A DNA stretch of 64,000 nt from Panopea generosa (GCA_029582155.1 CM055911.1:52327419-52391418), one strand, 5' to 3'; shown: positions 11,901 through 27,300, numbered from the stretch's first letter. Notes: generated by a model from the sequence alone, not told the origin. Translations and numbers: made by a program.

Positions 11901-14900
11901 TATCACATTTTGTGAGCTATGATATGAATTAATTTACATTATTGTGTAGCCGGGCCTGGAGAGCTCAGTCAGTAGCACGTCTGACTTTCAGTCTAGGGGT
12001 CTGGAGTTTGAATACCAACCTAATCACAATCTCCTTGTTGATTAAAGTAAGACATTGCGTCCTATTGTCATTTGTCTCATGCCTGTGATTCAAGTGGAAT
12101 ATTATCAGTAACTTGCAGAAATCGGGTGTGCTTGAATACTTGTTAACCGTCCAATATTCCTGGAAAAGAGTGGTTAGGTTAACTGATCATCTGTTAGCCC
12201 TTGATGACATCAAAATGGCTCTAAATATTGAAGCAAATACATAATTTTTTATGTGAAATTAATTTTCTTTCAATATGTTTTTATTCAACAAATGACGCAA
12301 GAGCAACTAGCACTCTACCCACTGGGCACGTGGCATTGTTTGTCCAAGTAAATACAATGTAGTTTTTACTTGGAGATTTTTTTAGGAGACTTTTGAGTTT
12401 TAGTTTGCTCAAAAGGACGGAATGCAAATGCTCCAGTTAGCCCTGTTGGCTCTATTAGTAATGTGTGGGACTGCACGACTTTTTTACCATATTAAACAGA
12501 TGCCGAAATTGGGTGGCTTCCCAATTAAAAAATCATGTTTTTTCCCCCAATTGAGGCAAAAAAAAATCCCAAAATGAAATTATTTTTTGAATTATTTTTC
12601 TTACATTACAGGTTAAAAAAAAATGGATATGAAGTTTTATTGTTACGCGTCTGACTATCAATCCAGGGGTCATGAGTTTGAATCCCCCGTCCGGCAACAG
12701 TCTCCGTGATGATTGATATATGACATTGTGTCTCATTATCATTTGTTTCTCACCACTGATTCAAGTGGGAAAGTACTGGTTAATCCCAGGAAACAGAGGT
12801 TAACTGATCGTCTGTTAGCCCTCAATGGCATAAAAATGATGCTAAATATTCAATCAATCAATCAATCAATCTGGATAAGAAGTATTATTGTTATATCTGA
12901 TAAATATTGGTTAGAAAATAATCTTATGTGTTATGCTTTATTTTTCATTTTGCTAAAGACTTAATGAAATCCCAATTTCCCCTCAATCGCGCTGTTTTTT
13001 CCCCAATCTCAATGCTTACAGTCAGTATTGTGTAGGACTGCTGGACTTTTTTACCTTATTAAAAAGAGGCCAAAATTAGATTGCTTCCCATCATGTTTTT
13101 GGAATTCTGGATATTTTTTTTTGATTTTTCTAACATAAGGGGATAAAAAACCCAACCGGATATGAAGTATTATTGTTATATCTGATAATTATTGGTTAGA
13201 ACATGATCTTTAGTGTTACGCTTTATTTTCATTTTGCAAAAGCTTTTAAAAAAAATCCCAATTACCCCTCAATTCTGTGCCTCTTTCCAAATTCCAGAAA
13301 AAAGGCTCTTGAATGTCAATCCAAAAGTGATCTCGACTTTGATGATTGATCATGAGCTTTTTCGTACTGCCATGAGTCTCCCAACTACGCATATGTGGGG
13401 AAGTAGTCAGTGACTTGCACAGATAAGGTCACTGTTTAGTGCTAGTTAACCAGCTGTCTGATCCTGGAACTGTATACATTTCTGATGGCTAGACTGCCAT
13501 TTTATAACTACAATATTGTCTAGTACTTGTTAACACTGCTCAGTGGATCATAGTCCTGTACGATGATTAGGTGTGCTGACCACTGTTAAATCGACTGAAA
13601 TACTATTGAAGGTCATAGGGTTAAGTCCTGCTTGTTCCAAAAACTTTATGTGAGAAAGTTTACCAGTTATGTGTGGAAGGAAGTCCATACATACAGTTAG
13701 TTACCCAGTGACTGGGGGTGGGGGGTGAATTTCAGTGAGACAATAGCCCATCCTTCAACTATATTGAAAAATCCATGTGACATTGTGCATAACAGTAACT
13801 GTTGTAAAAAATTGCTGGAACACAGAGCCCATCATTAGAAATTCCTGTGTGACATATTGAGATTTTATGGGCATTGGACCATGAGTGTCCTAGTTAATGA
13901 GTTGAATAGATTGTTTGTATGAGGTTTTTCACCTTTTTTGATAACTACTTTTTATCATTTCTTTCTGAGGTTACATGCCCTAAATAATCTAACACATGTT
14001 ACACAAAAGCATATCTTTTTATTTAACTGTACAAAATTTGTTGTTTTTTCCCACGAGAATTTTTGGTTTGTTTGTTTGCATGGGGTTTTTCACCTTTTTT
14101 CAACAGTTACTTAAGACCTTTTATCATTTCTTACTGAGGTTACATGCCCAAAATAATCTAACACATGTTACACAAAAACCTTTTTTTTCATTTAACTGAA
14201 TAAAAAAGTTATTCCCCCATGAGAATTCTAGGTTTCCAGCTATGCATAAGAAAATTAAAAAAAAATCCATCTCATTTCTTTCTGAGGTTACCTGCCCAAA
14301 ATAACCATTTTCATGTAATGAATATAAAAAATGATCTATTTGATTTAACCCTATCATTTTAAGTTTCAAACCGCAATTCAACCTTTCCATTAAAAGTTAC
14401 GTGAGTTAAAATCCTTGCCATTAAAAATTTAAAACTAAAGTGGGTAAGATCGGTTTGCTGATAACGAGATTGCATGTTTCACGTCTGGGTCTAGTTCATG
14501 CAGTAATGGATCTGTATATATTATCAACACGGCTGATGTATCGTACAGGTATACTTGTGTACAATGCCTCACCTGGTGGCTTCATTGAAAACTCGTTAAC
14601 AATGTTTACCTTCAACTTGTTTCCCCGGTGACTCATCATGTCAATATGCCCATATAAAATTTTTATTTCGATATTCCTTTTGTTTCTACTCAGTGAGCCA
14701 CCTTCCCAGCATGCTCTGTCACCATGTTTTTAGATTATACTAATTTATTGTAGCTCAATTGGGATGAAAGCTCAGAGCTTATATGAACTGCTCTTGAGTC
14801 AGCTTCCTGGGTAGAACTGGTACTGAGTGTTGTTTTATGAGAGGCATTGAGTGGAGCTGGGGATTGAACCTGCAATCTCTGGCTGAGTTTTTGCCAAAGT

Positions 14901-17900
14901 AATAATATTCTTTTAATCCTTCATTATAGGAGAACATAATATATTAACATCTTATACAAAAAAAATAATTATGCACAGAAAAGAAATAAAAAAGCAAAAC
15001 AACAACAATATAAGAACAAACACACATGCTCGCTCACATTCAACACACACATGCACAGGCACGCATACACCAAAAATGTTTAATGTTACATTCAACAATG
15101 TTTGAGGTATATCGCATCTGTATCTACTTAAGACAGTATTCTAAGCACTGCCACACTGGAGTATCAGGCTGCAGACACTGGTATGATACCCCGCCCAGTC
15201 ACATTATACTGACACCGGGCCTAAATCCTCTAAATGCTAAACGCCAAGTACCATTTTTCAAGTCTTTGGTATGACCTAGCTGGGGATTGAACCTCACAAC
15301 CTGCAACACACAAGACATGTTCTGAATGACGCGAAGGAAAGTCATATTTTCATATGGCGTTATACATCGATGCATATTATTCCAGATGTCCATGAGGACA
15401 TAGCTTGCCTTTCTGTGATACTATTGGAGAATGGTAGTGCTTTTCTGTGATGCTGATCAGTGAAACAGAATAAATTGACTGCACGGTTAGCTCAGCAGGT
15501 AGCAATTCAATCCAGGGGTCGTGAGTTTGAATCCCCGTCCAGTCACATTCTCCGTGATGATTGATATGTTACGTCTCATTGACTTTCATCTCTCACCACT
15601 GTTTCAAGTAGGAAAGTTATCAGCACTCTAAACTATCCAACCCTGAAATATTTGCATCATACTTCAGACACATGGGCTGAGCCCTGTTAGCTCAGTCGGT
15701 AGTATGTCTGACTATTGATCCAGAGGTCTTGAGTCTGAATCACTGTATGCCCACAGTCTCCTTGATGATTGATATATGACATTGTGTCTCATTTTCATTT
15801 GTCGATCACTGTCGATTTAAGTGGGAAAGTTATCAGTTATTTGTGGAGATGGGATGTGCTCGAGTACTGGTTAACATTTCAGGATACCAGGAAGGAGTGG
15901 TTAGGTTAACTGATTGTCTGTTAGCCCTCGATGGCATAAAATTGACGCTAAATATTTAAACTAAACTTCAACAGTACATCTCTTCATGGTGTAGTTTTAA
16001 AGGGATTGTACCCCTCGATGACATACAAATATTGCTAAATATTGAAACAAACAAACATACAAGTAAAAGTGGGACCCATTCTTTTATGTGCAAGTAAGTT
16101 TCTATGTCTGCAGCTGCCGGCTCTACACGGAAACAATTACATAAAAAAACTTGTATTGTAGCATGCATACATATGATACCAGTATGTCTGTTTGTAAACA
16201 GTTAGCATATAGCAGGTGAACTTTCATTCATGATTCCTCCGTACAGCTTATTATCTAGTCGACTATCTCATGAGCCAATATTTATTATCTTTAAGAATTC
16301 ATATCTGATATCATTGTACAGGAGGGGGGAAGCAAGCCTTTCAATGAACTTTAGACTGGTTTACTATACACAAGACAGATTTAGACTGGTTCTATTCAGA
16401 TTTTGGTTTGCCATCGTGTTATTTCATTATTTGGCTGTCCTTAAAAATTTGTTTGCCGTGCTCGTACCTCATCACTCATTAATTGTTTTATTGACTTTCT
16501 AAGTGTTTATTTTCTTTCAAGATTTCTGTCCATTTTTGTTTAATTTTGAATAACTATGCAAAATCAAAATTTGACAAAGAAAAGAATTAGCTGCCTGCTG
16601 ACCTAATTGAACAATACTGGGTCGGAACAAAACAAGCAAATTTTTATGATGTTGTTTGTCTTTAGATAGGTTCATTATAAATAATGTTTAGCATCATTTT
16701 AATACCATCGAGGGCTAACAGATGATCAGTTTACAACTCTTTCCTGGGATTCTGGAAGGTTAACCAGCATTCTAGCACACACCCATCTCGCAAGTAAATG
16801 ATAGCTTTCCCACTTGATTTGTTTGAATACTTGGCATCATTTTCATGCCGTTGCATCTAACAGACAATCAGTGAACCTAACCACTCTTTAATATTTTACT
16901 CCATAGATACGCGTTTTCCCGCACCAATGGCAGAAGGCCTTTAAAATAGTGCAGGAAGAGTTCAGATTGCTCATAACGAACGAGCAATCTGAAGTCTTCC
17001 TGCACTGTTTTCCACTCTGTCAGTTAATATATAAACACAATTCACCCATTGCTGATACGTGGTGAATTAATGCTTTCAATTTGGAAGAGTCCAAGAAAAT
17101 GCTTATGGAGCAAAGGGTTAATCCTGGGATCCTGGAAGGTAAACTAGTACTCGAGTATGCCCATCTACCCAAGCAACTGATTACTTCTCACTTGAATCAG
17201 CTGTGAAAACCAATGCCAATGCTGTGTTGTGTATATCAATTATCACAGAAGTGTTCAGATGGGGAGCCAAACTCCCAACCTCTGGATTGATAATCAGACA
17301 TACTACCGGCTGAGCCTACAGGGCCATGCCTATGTGTCTGTAGTCTGCTGTATGATTTAATACATGTTGTATAATTTAAAGTACAGCTGAGACAGACAAC
17401 ATCTGTTAATTGGCTAATAATTGACTGAAACATCTTTATGAGTGACACTAAACATAAAATATAATCCACAAAATAAGTTGAGGACCGTGTAATTTATTTC
17501 CCATAAATGTTGCATTAAACTGGTATATGTATAGTTTCCAAAAACAAGTTTTGAGCTGTTCTGATACTTAGTACAAATATAATGCTATTACAAGTATGGG
17601 CAATATGTTTAAAGACATTATTCTCAGAAAATATATTTTTTGCCCCAAAATTATACTTTTCAAAATTTTGTATTTTCTTTAAAAGTTCTTAATAAATCTA
17701 TAATTTATCCATATTTCAGGGCCAATTTAGTATAAATTTTATCATTTTGAAGCGGCCGAGTGGTCTAAGAAGCCGGAGATCACTTGCCTATTTCTGCTAA
17801 GGTCATAGGTTCAAGTCCTGCTTGTTCCAAAACAGTTATATGAGAAAGTTACTGGCGAAAGTACAATGGTTCTACTCAGATTCATTCTGAGGTCTTCCAC

Positions 17901-20900
17901 CAAACTGCCGGGCCTGATTAGCGCAGTCGGTTACACGTCTGACCATCAATCCAGGAGTTATGAGTTTGAATCCCTGCCTGGCAACAGTCTCCATGATAAT
18001 TGATATACGGCATTGTGTCTCATTATCATTTGTCACACTGGGAAGGTAATCAGTTACTTGCGGAGAAGTGGTGTGCACGAGTACTGGTTAACCTTTCAGG
18101 ATCCCAGGAAACTGGTTAGTTTAACTGAACGACTGTTAGCCCTCGATGGCGTAAAAATGACGCTAAATATTCAATCAATCAATCCACCAAACTGGATATA
18201 TATAATTCATTCTGAGATCTTCCTCCAGCAATAAAACTGGATTGTGCCATAATATAAACTGAAATGTGTTGAAAAAAATGGCACTAAAACCCATTAAAAT
18301 AAAAATTATGAATGTTATCTTTGATGTGTAAACTAAGCAATTGAAAGTAAACTTAACTTTAGAAAATGTTTAAAAATAAATGCAAAGGTGCACGATTTTA
18401 GAGTCTTGAGAGGGAATATAAGACCCTTGTGTAAATGTTTATACATCCGCTGTATCTTTTTATATTTATGTAATGGGTCATCTCAAAAGGTCATCAATTT
18501 GTCTGTTTCTGTCTGTGAAGAATTGAGAATCTTTATTTATATAGAACCTTTACATAAAATTTCAGATTTTTTTTTGGTTATACACTTATTTGTTTATGCT
18601 TGATGGCGAAAAAAGCGCAAAACTTTTATGAAATGTCTTGAGTACCTTTTCTGGGGAACACCAGTACTGAGTGTTGTTTTTTGAGAGTCAGTGGGTTGAG
18701 CTGAGGATCGAACCTGCCTGAGCAGCCAACACTCTAGCCATTACACTACCGCCCTGCTTGATGCTGTATGAACCCGCAACCTCTGGTGTGAGGGGCCTAC
18801 ATTCCATCCACTACACTACCACCCCACTTAAAATTACAGATATTGGTAATTAAAATATAATTATATACATAGGGTCTTGCTTGGCCGAGTGGTCTAAGGC
18901 ACCATCTCAAGATCGCTTACCTCTCACCACTAAGGTTTCAGTTTTGAATTTCGCTCGCTCCAGTTCCCAGTTACTTGCAGAAGGACCGATGGTCTACTTA
19001 GATTCATTCTTAGGTCTGCCTCCACCAAACTAGATTTATATGCCTTATATAACACGTGTTATAACATGTGTTAGAAATAAAGTTAAAACACCATCCAATT
19101 TTCTTTTTATTTAATATTGAGCAGTTAAACAGTATATAAATTTATTGATTAAATATGCATACATGTCTAAAAGAAAAGAAATGAATGTGCAAAAACTGCA
19201 TTCTTTGGAATTGACCTCACGCAAACTGTCAATCAAACAAGTGGATAATCTAATTAGAGATTGACGTCGGTTGCTACGTCGTCATTTTCCTTAGATAAAG
19301 AAACAATGTCTTAGTAAACATTAGTCAGTTGTCTTTATTACAACAGGTGAATAACTTAAAGCCACATGGCCCTCTTGTTTTTGGACATGGAGAGTGAACC
19401 TGGAATTTCCCTTCCTGTTGTCATCATTATAACCTATAACATCTTGGTCTACAGAAAAACTTACAGTAATTTGTTCATTTACCTGTTGGGGACCTTCATG
19501 ACTGACTGTGTGAGTCCCTCTCGCTGCAAAAACTTTATGTGAGAAAATTTGCCAGTTACTTACGAACGGTGGTTCTACTCATATTCATTATGAGGTCTTC
19601 CTCCAACATTAGAACTAGATTTGCCGTCATTATAAAACCTTAAATGTGTTGAAACCCCCATTCATCGTCTGTTACATTCTATATATCTATATATCTCTAT
19701 ATATATAAAGAAAAATCTTATGAATAAATCACTGATTGTAAAACTTATCTGATATATCCAATAATGCTTTTATGGATTGATTTGTTTACTTTGTCAATTA
19801 AATTTGTTTGTTTAACTATTTCTTCAGGTTTGTTAAAGTGGTAATCGTAGGTAATCTGTTATTTATCATGTGCTAACACTCGTGTTATAAGATATTGGCG
19901 GACTGTATAAATACTGGCCACTAATCAATGATATAATTGATATATTATGTAAATATTATCCCTAACAAATTGTTTGTGCATACATATTGTTTGTATTGTC
20001 CGATACAGATTGGATGGGAAATATTCTTGGCAAGGATTTTCCAATCATTGGATTGTCGTTTTTAACATAACACGTTTTTTTATTGGTTAATTAATGTGAT
20101 AATTATTGGTAAATTGAGTTGTTTCCGTGTATAATTGAAAATCTTTCCGTGAACCTGCTGAGAAGTGGCTCAGTGGATGAGTGTCAATATTCCCTGGGTT
20201 TGATTCCCCAGTATACATATCCCAGAATGATATGTAGTCTAATGATTGCCACACTGAAGTATCATGCTGCAGACACATGGTATGATACACAGTCACATTA
20301 TACTGACACCTGGCCCACCAGACCTAAAACTATATTCTCATAAATGGTGAGAGCCAAGAGAGAAAGCTTTTGTACAATTGTCAAGTCTGGTATGACCCAA
20401 CTGGGGAACAAACCCACAACCTGCTACATGTGAAGTGGACTCTACCACTAGACCAACGCTGTGATTTCTACCAATTAAATAACTGGTTAGCATATATGAC
20501 CTGTGACGTGTTTGAAGGTGGATAAACCCAACTAATTGGCTCGGTATGCTCAGTCGGTAGCATGTTTGACTATCATTCAAGGGGACATGAGTTCGAATCC
20601 CCATCTGGGCACAGTTTCTGTGATGGTTGATATACGTCACCTTGTCATTCGTCTTTCGCTGCTGATTCCGTTACTTATGAGTCTGTTTGAGTACTGGTTA
20701 ACCTTCAACGAACACAGGAAAGAGTGGTTAGGTTAACTGATCGTCTTATTAAAAAATGAAACTAAATATTGAAAAACCTAATTAAAAAAAGATAAAAATC
20801 ATGATGTAAGTCCACCACATGTATCAGTAAATTACTAGTACAAATCTTTCATGTTTTGTGATTAATTGGTGATGATTAATGACTTAATAATACAGTTGTT

Positions 20901-23900
20901 GGAAAGTGGAGAGTACCCCACTCTCTGGTACTGAGTCACAGGCAGAACCTCCAATATTCTCCACACACGCTTCAGAATAGCAGACGAAATAAATGTCAAA
21001 ATATTTTGTTGTCTAGTATTATCCAATCAATAATAAGTCAATATATCACATGATATCACATGATAAAATGCTTCCGCTTTATATCTGCTGCTAATAGGAA
21101 GAATTGCATTGTGGGTTATACGTCCTTATTTGGACAGTGTACAAAATTATCGTTAATGCCCCTGTGTTTTCTTGCTCCTGTATAAAACACAATCTATCTG
21201 GTTCTCACATGGAATTGTGGTAGTAGCAGTAATTTGTATATTGCAAAAGATTGTAACGTTTTTTAATTCTAGGCCTTCTTGTTGGTAAATACACTTTTTT
21301 TTAGGGCCCTCAATTTACTTTGGGGGAAAAAGGGCTATTTTGTTATGTTATGTTGCATCTGTGATCATGCAGAAAATTTTAGATACAATGTCACATGTAT
21401 AACAAGTTGAAAAGAAGTGATAATATTCTAACCATTCTCAGGTTTTCTAAGTTTCTTTAACCAAAAAATTTCCCCTTAGAGTAATTACAAAAAAAAAAAT
21501 TAACTGGGAATTTTCAGTAAAAAAAGGGAAAAAAATTATTTCCAGGGCAGAGAGGCTGAATTTCAGTCCCAAAAAATGCCAAACCTGGTCCTTGATTGTA
21601 GAGGAGTTTTGTGTATGTGTGGAGTGATGGTCTTACAGAAGGTTAAATTCAAGTCTTGGTTGGATGCATTGCAGCTTTAAATTTCAGGATTCTTACATGA
21701 ATAGAAGATGTATTTTGACTACTTCAAATTACAATGAAGATAATTTTTTTTTAAAGTAAATTTAAATTTATATAATATTTTCCCCTATATTCTCACAATG
21801 CACAGGTGGTCTAGAGGTAGAGCTTTGCATGTGGAAAGTTGCAGGTTTGATCCCCAAAATGGTACTAGAAGTTTCCTTGCTTGGTGCTCAGCAGCAAAAT
21901 GTGACTGGGCAGGCTGTCATACCATGTGACTGCGGAATGGTACTCAAGTATGGCAACCTTTAGAATACTGTCTGAAGTAGATACCTTGTGATATGGCTGA
22001 AAAAAATGTTAAAAGTGACGCTAAACCCCATACAACAACTTCCTTATATTCTGTAGAAAGTAATAATACTAGTCTAATTGAGTATCCCCCCCCCCCTCTC
22101 TTCTCCCTCGTCCCACCCATGTAAGAAACAAACAGCAGTTAGAACATAAGTTGTGTCAATGTCCCATTGATTTTTCAATGTCCCAATTCACTTCTGAGCA
22201 GACGAAAGGTGACTGGGGTCATTGTCCGATAGGTCGAAACAGCTTCCTGATCACTGCAAGTGTTTCAATTTTATTTTTCAAATTGCAAGATTTCCCACAA
22301 TCCATCTGCACCAATTGCGGTTTTGATTTACAACAAGGGATAGTTCAAGACTGTAGCATTGCATTAAATATATCAGAAAATGACAAGCATTTGGAGTATT
22401 GGGTTTTCATCAAAAGAAAACTGTGTATTTAATTGGAAAATTTGCAGATAAAACCCCCGGGTGAAATGCTTCAAAATAATGGTGCGTTCTAAATTTCGAT
22501 CTCTTCTGTAAATATGGAGTATCGACTAGAATCGACTAGAATCCCATACAAAAGGGTGATTATAATTTGATTACTTGTACAAACAAGCTGCTGTTGGTGA
22601 AATTAAATGATTCAGTTTTCAAAATGTCTGTTGTCAATATTACCTGTACATCTGATCCTCTGATTGGGTCCTTGATGGTCTAGTGGTCAGAGTCATTTAA
22701 TGACATAATGACAGTTTATCTCTCACTATTGCTGAGTAGACCTGCAGCAGTAGTCTAGGGACAGAGGGTCTGCCTCGCATGCGGAAGGTCGAGGCTTCGA
22801 TCCCTGGCCGCGTCATACCAAAGATTTGGTTAAAGAAATGGTCCTAGAAGCTTCCTCGCTTGGCACTCAGTTTTTAGTGGGTAGTGCTAGGTATCTACCC
22901 GGTGTCAGTACATGATTCTGTCACTTCCTGGTCTTGTAACAGTAATATAGCTGGCTGGTAAACTCAGCAATATAGCTGGCTGGTAAACTCAGCAATATAG
23001 CTGGCTGGTAAACTCAGCAATATAGCTGGCTGGTAAACTCAGCCTATAGGGCGTCTGGCTGCCAGTCAGTCATGACTATCAATCAACTATAGGTTTCGTG
23101 ATGATTGATATATAACATTGCATCTCATTGTCGTCATTCATCTCTCTCCTCTTATTCCGGTGGAAAGTTATAAGTTACTTGCGAAGATGGGTACACTGAA
23201 GTGCTGGTTAACAATCAAGAGTTCTAGGAAAGAGTGGGTAGGATTGCCTGTTAGACCTTGTTATTCCAACAGCAATACAACTGAATAAACACCATTAAAA
23301 GGGAGTATATCAGGGGAAAAAACGCTATAAATGTTTTTAAAAATAAAATAATTATTAAAATGGATAAAAGGCATCTCCTTGTCATTTATGAATGAAATCT
23401 CAATGGTTTGGTATGTCAGATCCACCAAAACGTGACAAAATCGATTTCTGAATTGAACTGGTAAACTTAATATTGATTGACGTCATTCGGACTCTTTCTA
23501 AGATGAAACAATTTTTACTACGTGTAAGCCTGTATCATTGGCAGATCTACTCTTTAAAAATTCTTGCTTAGACTTCTCCCCCTATAAATTATTATTATTA
23601 AATCCACTATATAACTTCTGAAAAACATGAGTGCCCGTTCAGATTTTGTGTTGCACCACTCTAAACTGAAATCCTTGAGCTGCCTCTGTGCGTAATGGAT
23701 TAAATTGAAATCAAAGTGAAATCATGCGACTCATTTTATACATCACAATATATGTTGCACTTTTAAGCAGGATATCTATTTTAGTCTAACCTAGGCGCGC
23801 GTAGCCCAAATTTTCAAAGTTTGAAAAATCCTGATAAATTCCCTTAAAAAAAACAATAACAAAAAACACATCTAGTTGAATTGAAATGTTGCTGATTCTT

Positions 23901-24316
23901 TACCTAGCCTCTGACTTTGAAAGTAGATATCCTGTAACTCAGCACAAACTGACAATTGTGTGTAGATGAGAGCCAAAGATTTGATGAAAGATAAGTTAAT
24001 TATATAAACTACCATATCTCAAATCAGTGTTTGCCTGTCTGTTACTATACTGAACTTTGTAAATAGTAACACATACTGCAGGTTCACATCAATGATTCAA
24101 TTTGCAAAAAACTGTAGACCTAGGTTAACCTGATGAAGGTTTGGCTCATACTCCTAACCTTAAATCTCCCTATTAGAATTGATGGTTATGGAATGGTCCC
24201 TAAAAAAGATGGAAAAGACTATTATAGAACTATTGAAGGTTACAGTGTAATGGTACTAGCTATTACAGGAATTGATTGCCTCCTACTAAATCTGTCTGTC
24301 TGTCTGTTGTCTGTCA

Positions 24317-24394
<78 letters not shown>

Positions 24395-27300
24395 CTCCCT
24401 CTAAATATGTCTCTCGTCTGTCTCTCCTCTATATCTGTCTGTCTGTCTGTCGGTCGGTCGGTCGGTTGGTCGGTCGGTCGGTCGGCCGGCCGGCCTGTCG
24501 GTCTGTCTGTCTGTCTGTCTGTCTCTATCTGGCTGTGGTGAGTACAAGAGCAGCACATATTTATAGTAGGCACAGATTTCATGAGTCAAATACAGAGATT
24601 GAACATTTTGTCTGTCTGTTTGACTTATCTCTTTCTCTCTCTCTCTCTCTCTTGGCCTCTCTCTATATGTCTCTCTGTCTGTCTCTCTCTCTCTGCCTCC
24701 GTCTCTGTCTGAGACTGGGTGGGGTGTCATACCATGTGTCTACAGCGTGATACTCCAGTATGGCAGCGCTCTGAATACTGCCTTGCGTAGGCACCATTGC
24801 GATATGACTGAACAATAGTTGAAAGTGACACTAATCTCCATACAACATTTCAGCCTGTAAGTTTGTGATGGTCTTATCTACATTGCTATTCAGCAAGGGT
24901 AGAGAGTTTTTTTTCGTAATTTTGTGAACAATGAGACAACTTCTAGGCCATACTTAAAAAAAGCATTTTTGCTGTATTCCTACTTACTCAATCAAATTAC
25001 AGCTACCCAAATTTTTTTTATTGTTTATAAAAGAGTTTTTTTTTTCATGATTTCTATCCATTTATGTTCTAAACCGCAATAAAACAAATCAAAATCTAAC
25101 AAAAACAAAATTGTTACCTATCTACCAACAAAGAAAATGCTGGGTCAGAGCACAGTAAATTTTTTTTAAATAAGGCCATAATAAATTAATTGCTAGATAT
25201 CATCCCCACCCCCTAATTTTCATGCCATCCGACCCTTTTTATTTTCGTCAAAAAAAAAAATCAAAGATTTTAAAAATTAAAAAAATTAAATCCTCCTGTC
25301 CTCCCCGTTTTTAAGAAAAATTTGGATGATAATCTAGCAATTAATTTATAATAGCCTAATGGTCCTTGTTTTTGTCTCCTTGTGTGTGAGACAGACTAAC
25401 AACATGCTCGGCATGCTTGTTTCACTTAGCAACTCGGAGTTTTGCTGTATGTCGACTGTTGTGAGACAGTTAATCACTTTCATCTGCTTGATAAATGGTA
25501 TAAAAGTTTCATCTAAATTGGAACCATTTACCACAATTAGGTAACTCGTAAACTATTCTGTGTAAATTTGTCTGCTACTGGAGATGGGTTGTACAGCTGA
25601 TCTATGATGATGTCTGTGACATTTGATAATTCAATTAAGATACTCTTTTATCCCTTTTCTTCATATAGACGTCTTTCAACACCTAATATAGAAGGCTTTT
25701 GAATAATTGGGTGAACTATGTTTATATTAACTGACAGATTTACTCTTCCTGCACTGTTTTCAAAGGCCTTCTGTGATTGGTGCATGAAAACGCGCATCTA
25801 TGGAGTAAAGGGTTATATATAAACTATAGCAAGTTATGTACAAGCGACAATATCAGGGCCTTAATATTATGAAATTTTGGCTTTTGGTAAAAAAACAGGG
25901 TCTCCTTTTCCATTCTTTGTATACACTGATATTTAGCATCTTGCCCAAAGCAAAAATCCTGTCCTGTCCCCCAAACCTAAAAAATCATGATTTTATACCC
26001 CCCACCACACACACACATTTGATTGATTGATTGAACATTTAACATCATTTTTATGCCACCAAGGGCTAAAAGATGATCAGTTAACCTAACCACTCTTTCC
26101 TGGGGTCCTGGAAGGTTAACCCGTACTCGAGCACATCCAATCTCTGCAAGTAACTGATAACTGGGAGATGAATGATAATGAGACGCAATGTCGTATATCA
26201 ACCATCACGGAGACTGGCGGGGCGGGGATGAATGGTGAAGGGGTCTATGTGTTTAAGAATATTTTGTGGGTAACTTGTGTGTATAGTTATAAAATACAGG
26301 GCAAGTTTGATATTTGTCAACGTCTGTCAAATTTTACGGAAGTTATGGCGACTTTTTTACACAATTTGTTTCTGGTCAATGGCAGCCCCAGGTGTGGTTC
26401 CAGCTAAGAATAGGAATTTTCTGAATGGGTGTCATGTTCATTTTATCATATTTTGTCATGTTCACTATTATGGTTAAATTACTAACCCCTGAGTGGTTTC
26501 AGGGAGCTATATGAGTGATGGCAAAAATAAGATCACTGTGGCTCATGTATGTTGTAAGAAGCGACAATTTGAGTAATAGGATAGAATTTGCTGAAACTAT
26601 GCAGTTCTGCAGGTATCAAGGCTCTAGTTTCATGCTGCATATTCATTTGTTGGTGTATTTTTTTGATCTGTATGTTAATTTGTTGTTTTTGTACATGTAG
26701 AGTGAACCTGGAATCTTCTTTCTTGTTAGCCTTGAATAACCTACAATGTGTTGGTACACCGTAAAACCCCGTTCATTCATTCATTTATTTTTTATGCTGA
26801 TCAATAGCAGGGGGGGTATTCATGTTTTCAGACACATTTCTAGTCTCTGTTATGAAGCTTCATTGCCATAAAAATTTGTAAAAAGTCTCTGGAAGATTTA
26901 AATTCCTAATTTGGATTTACAGTGTTCCCCCCCCCCCCCCCCCCCCCCCCTTTTTTTTTTTAAAGAATCTGGCTCCTTATTCACCAACATATACTTAAAA
27001 GCAGCCAGGTGATCATGATTTTAGACTGGTTCCAGTAAAACTACATAATTATGGTTTCATTGATATTGATTATATAAAATATAAATAACCAGTCAAAACT
27101 TAGGTAAGTTTTTTTATCTGTTTAAGTAAAATGCTGATCAAACAATAGCCAGATCCCATTCCCCTAAAATTTTAAATACAACAATACCCATCAGAGTGAA
27201 ATAAGTTATTTCAATATGTTAAAAAAAAATTATTACAATCTGATTAAAAGTGGATTGAAAATCAATTAAACAGGTACTGCTACTCAATATCTCTTGGATG

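Noticed and set aside
20338-20640. 100-residue - strand frame
   Set aside because: Covers parts of a SINE-B and a SINE-A; an artefact of repeat sequence.
24133-24750. 205-residue + frame and 98/109-residue - frames
   Set aside because: Most of each is microsatellite (TCTG, CT, CGGT). The first 55 residues of the + frame are not repetitive but match nothing recognised and lack splice support.
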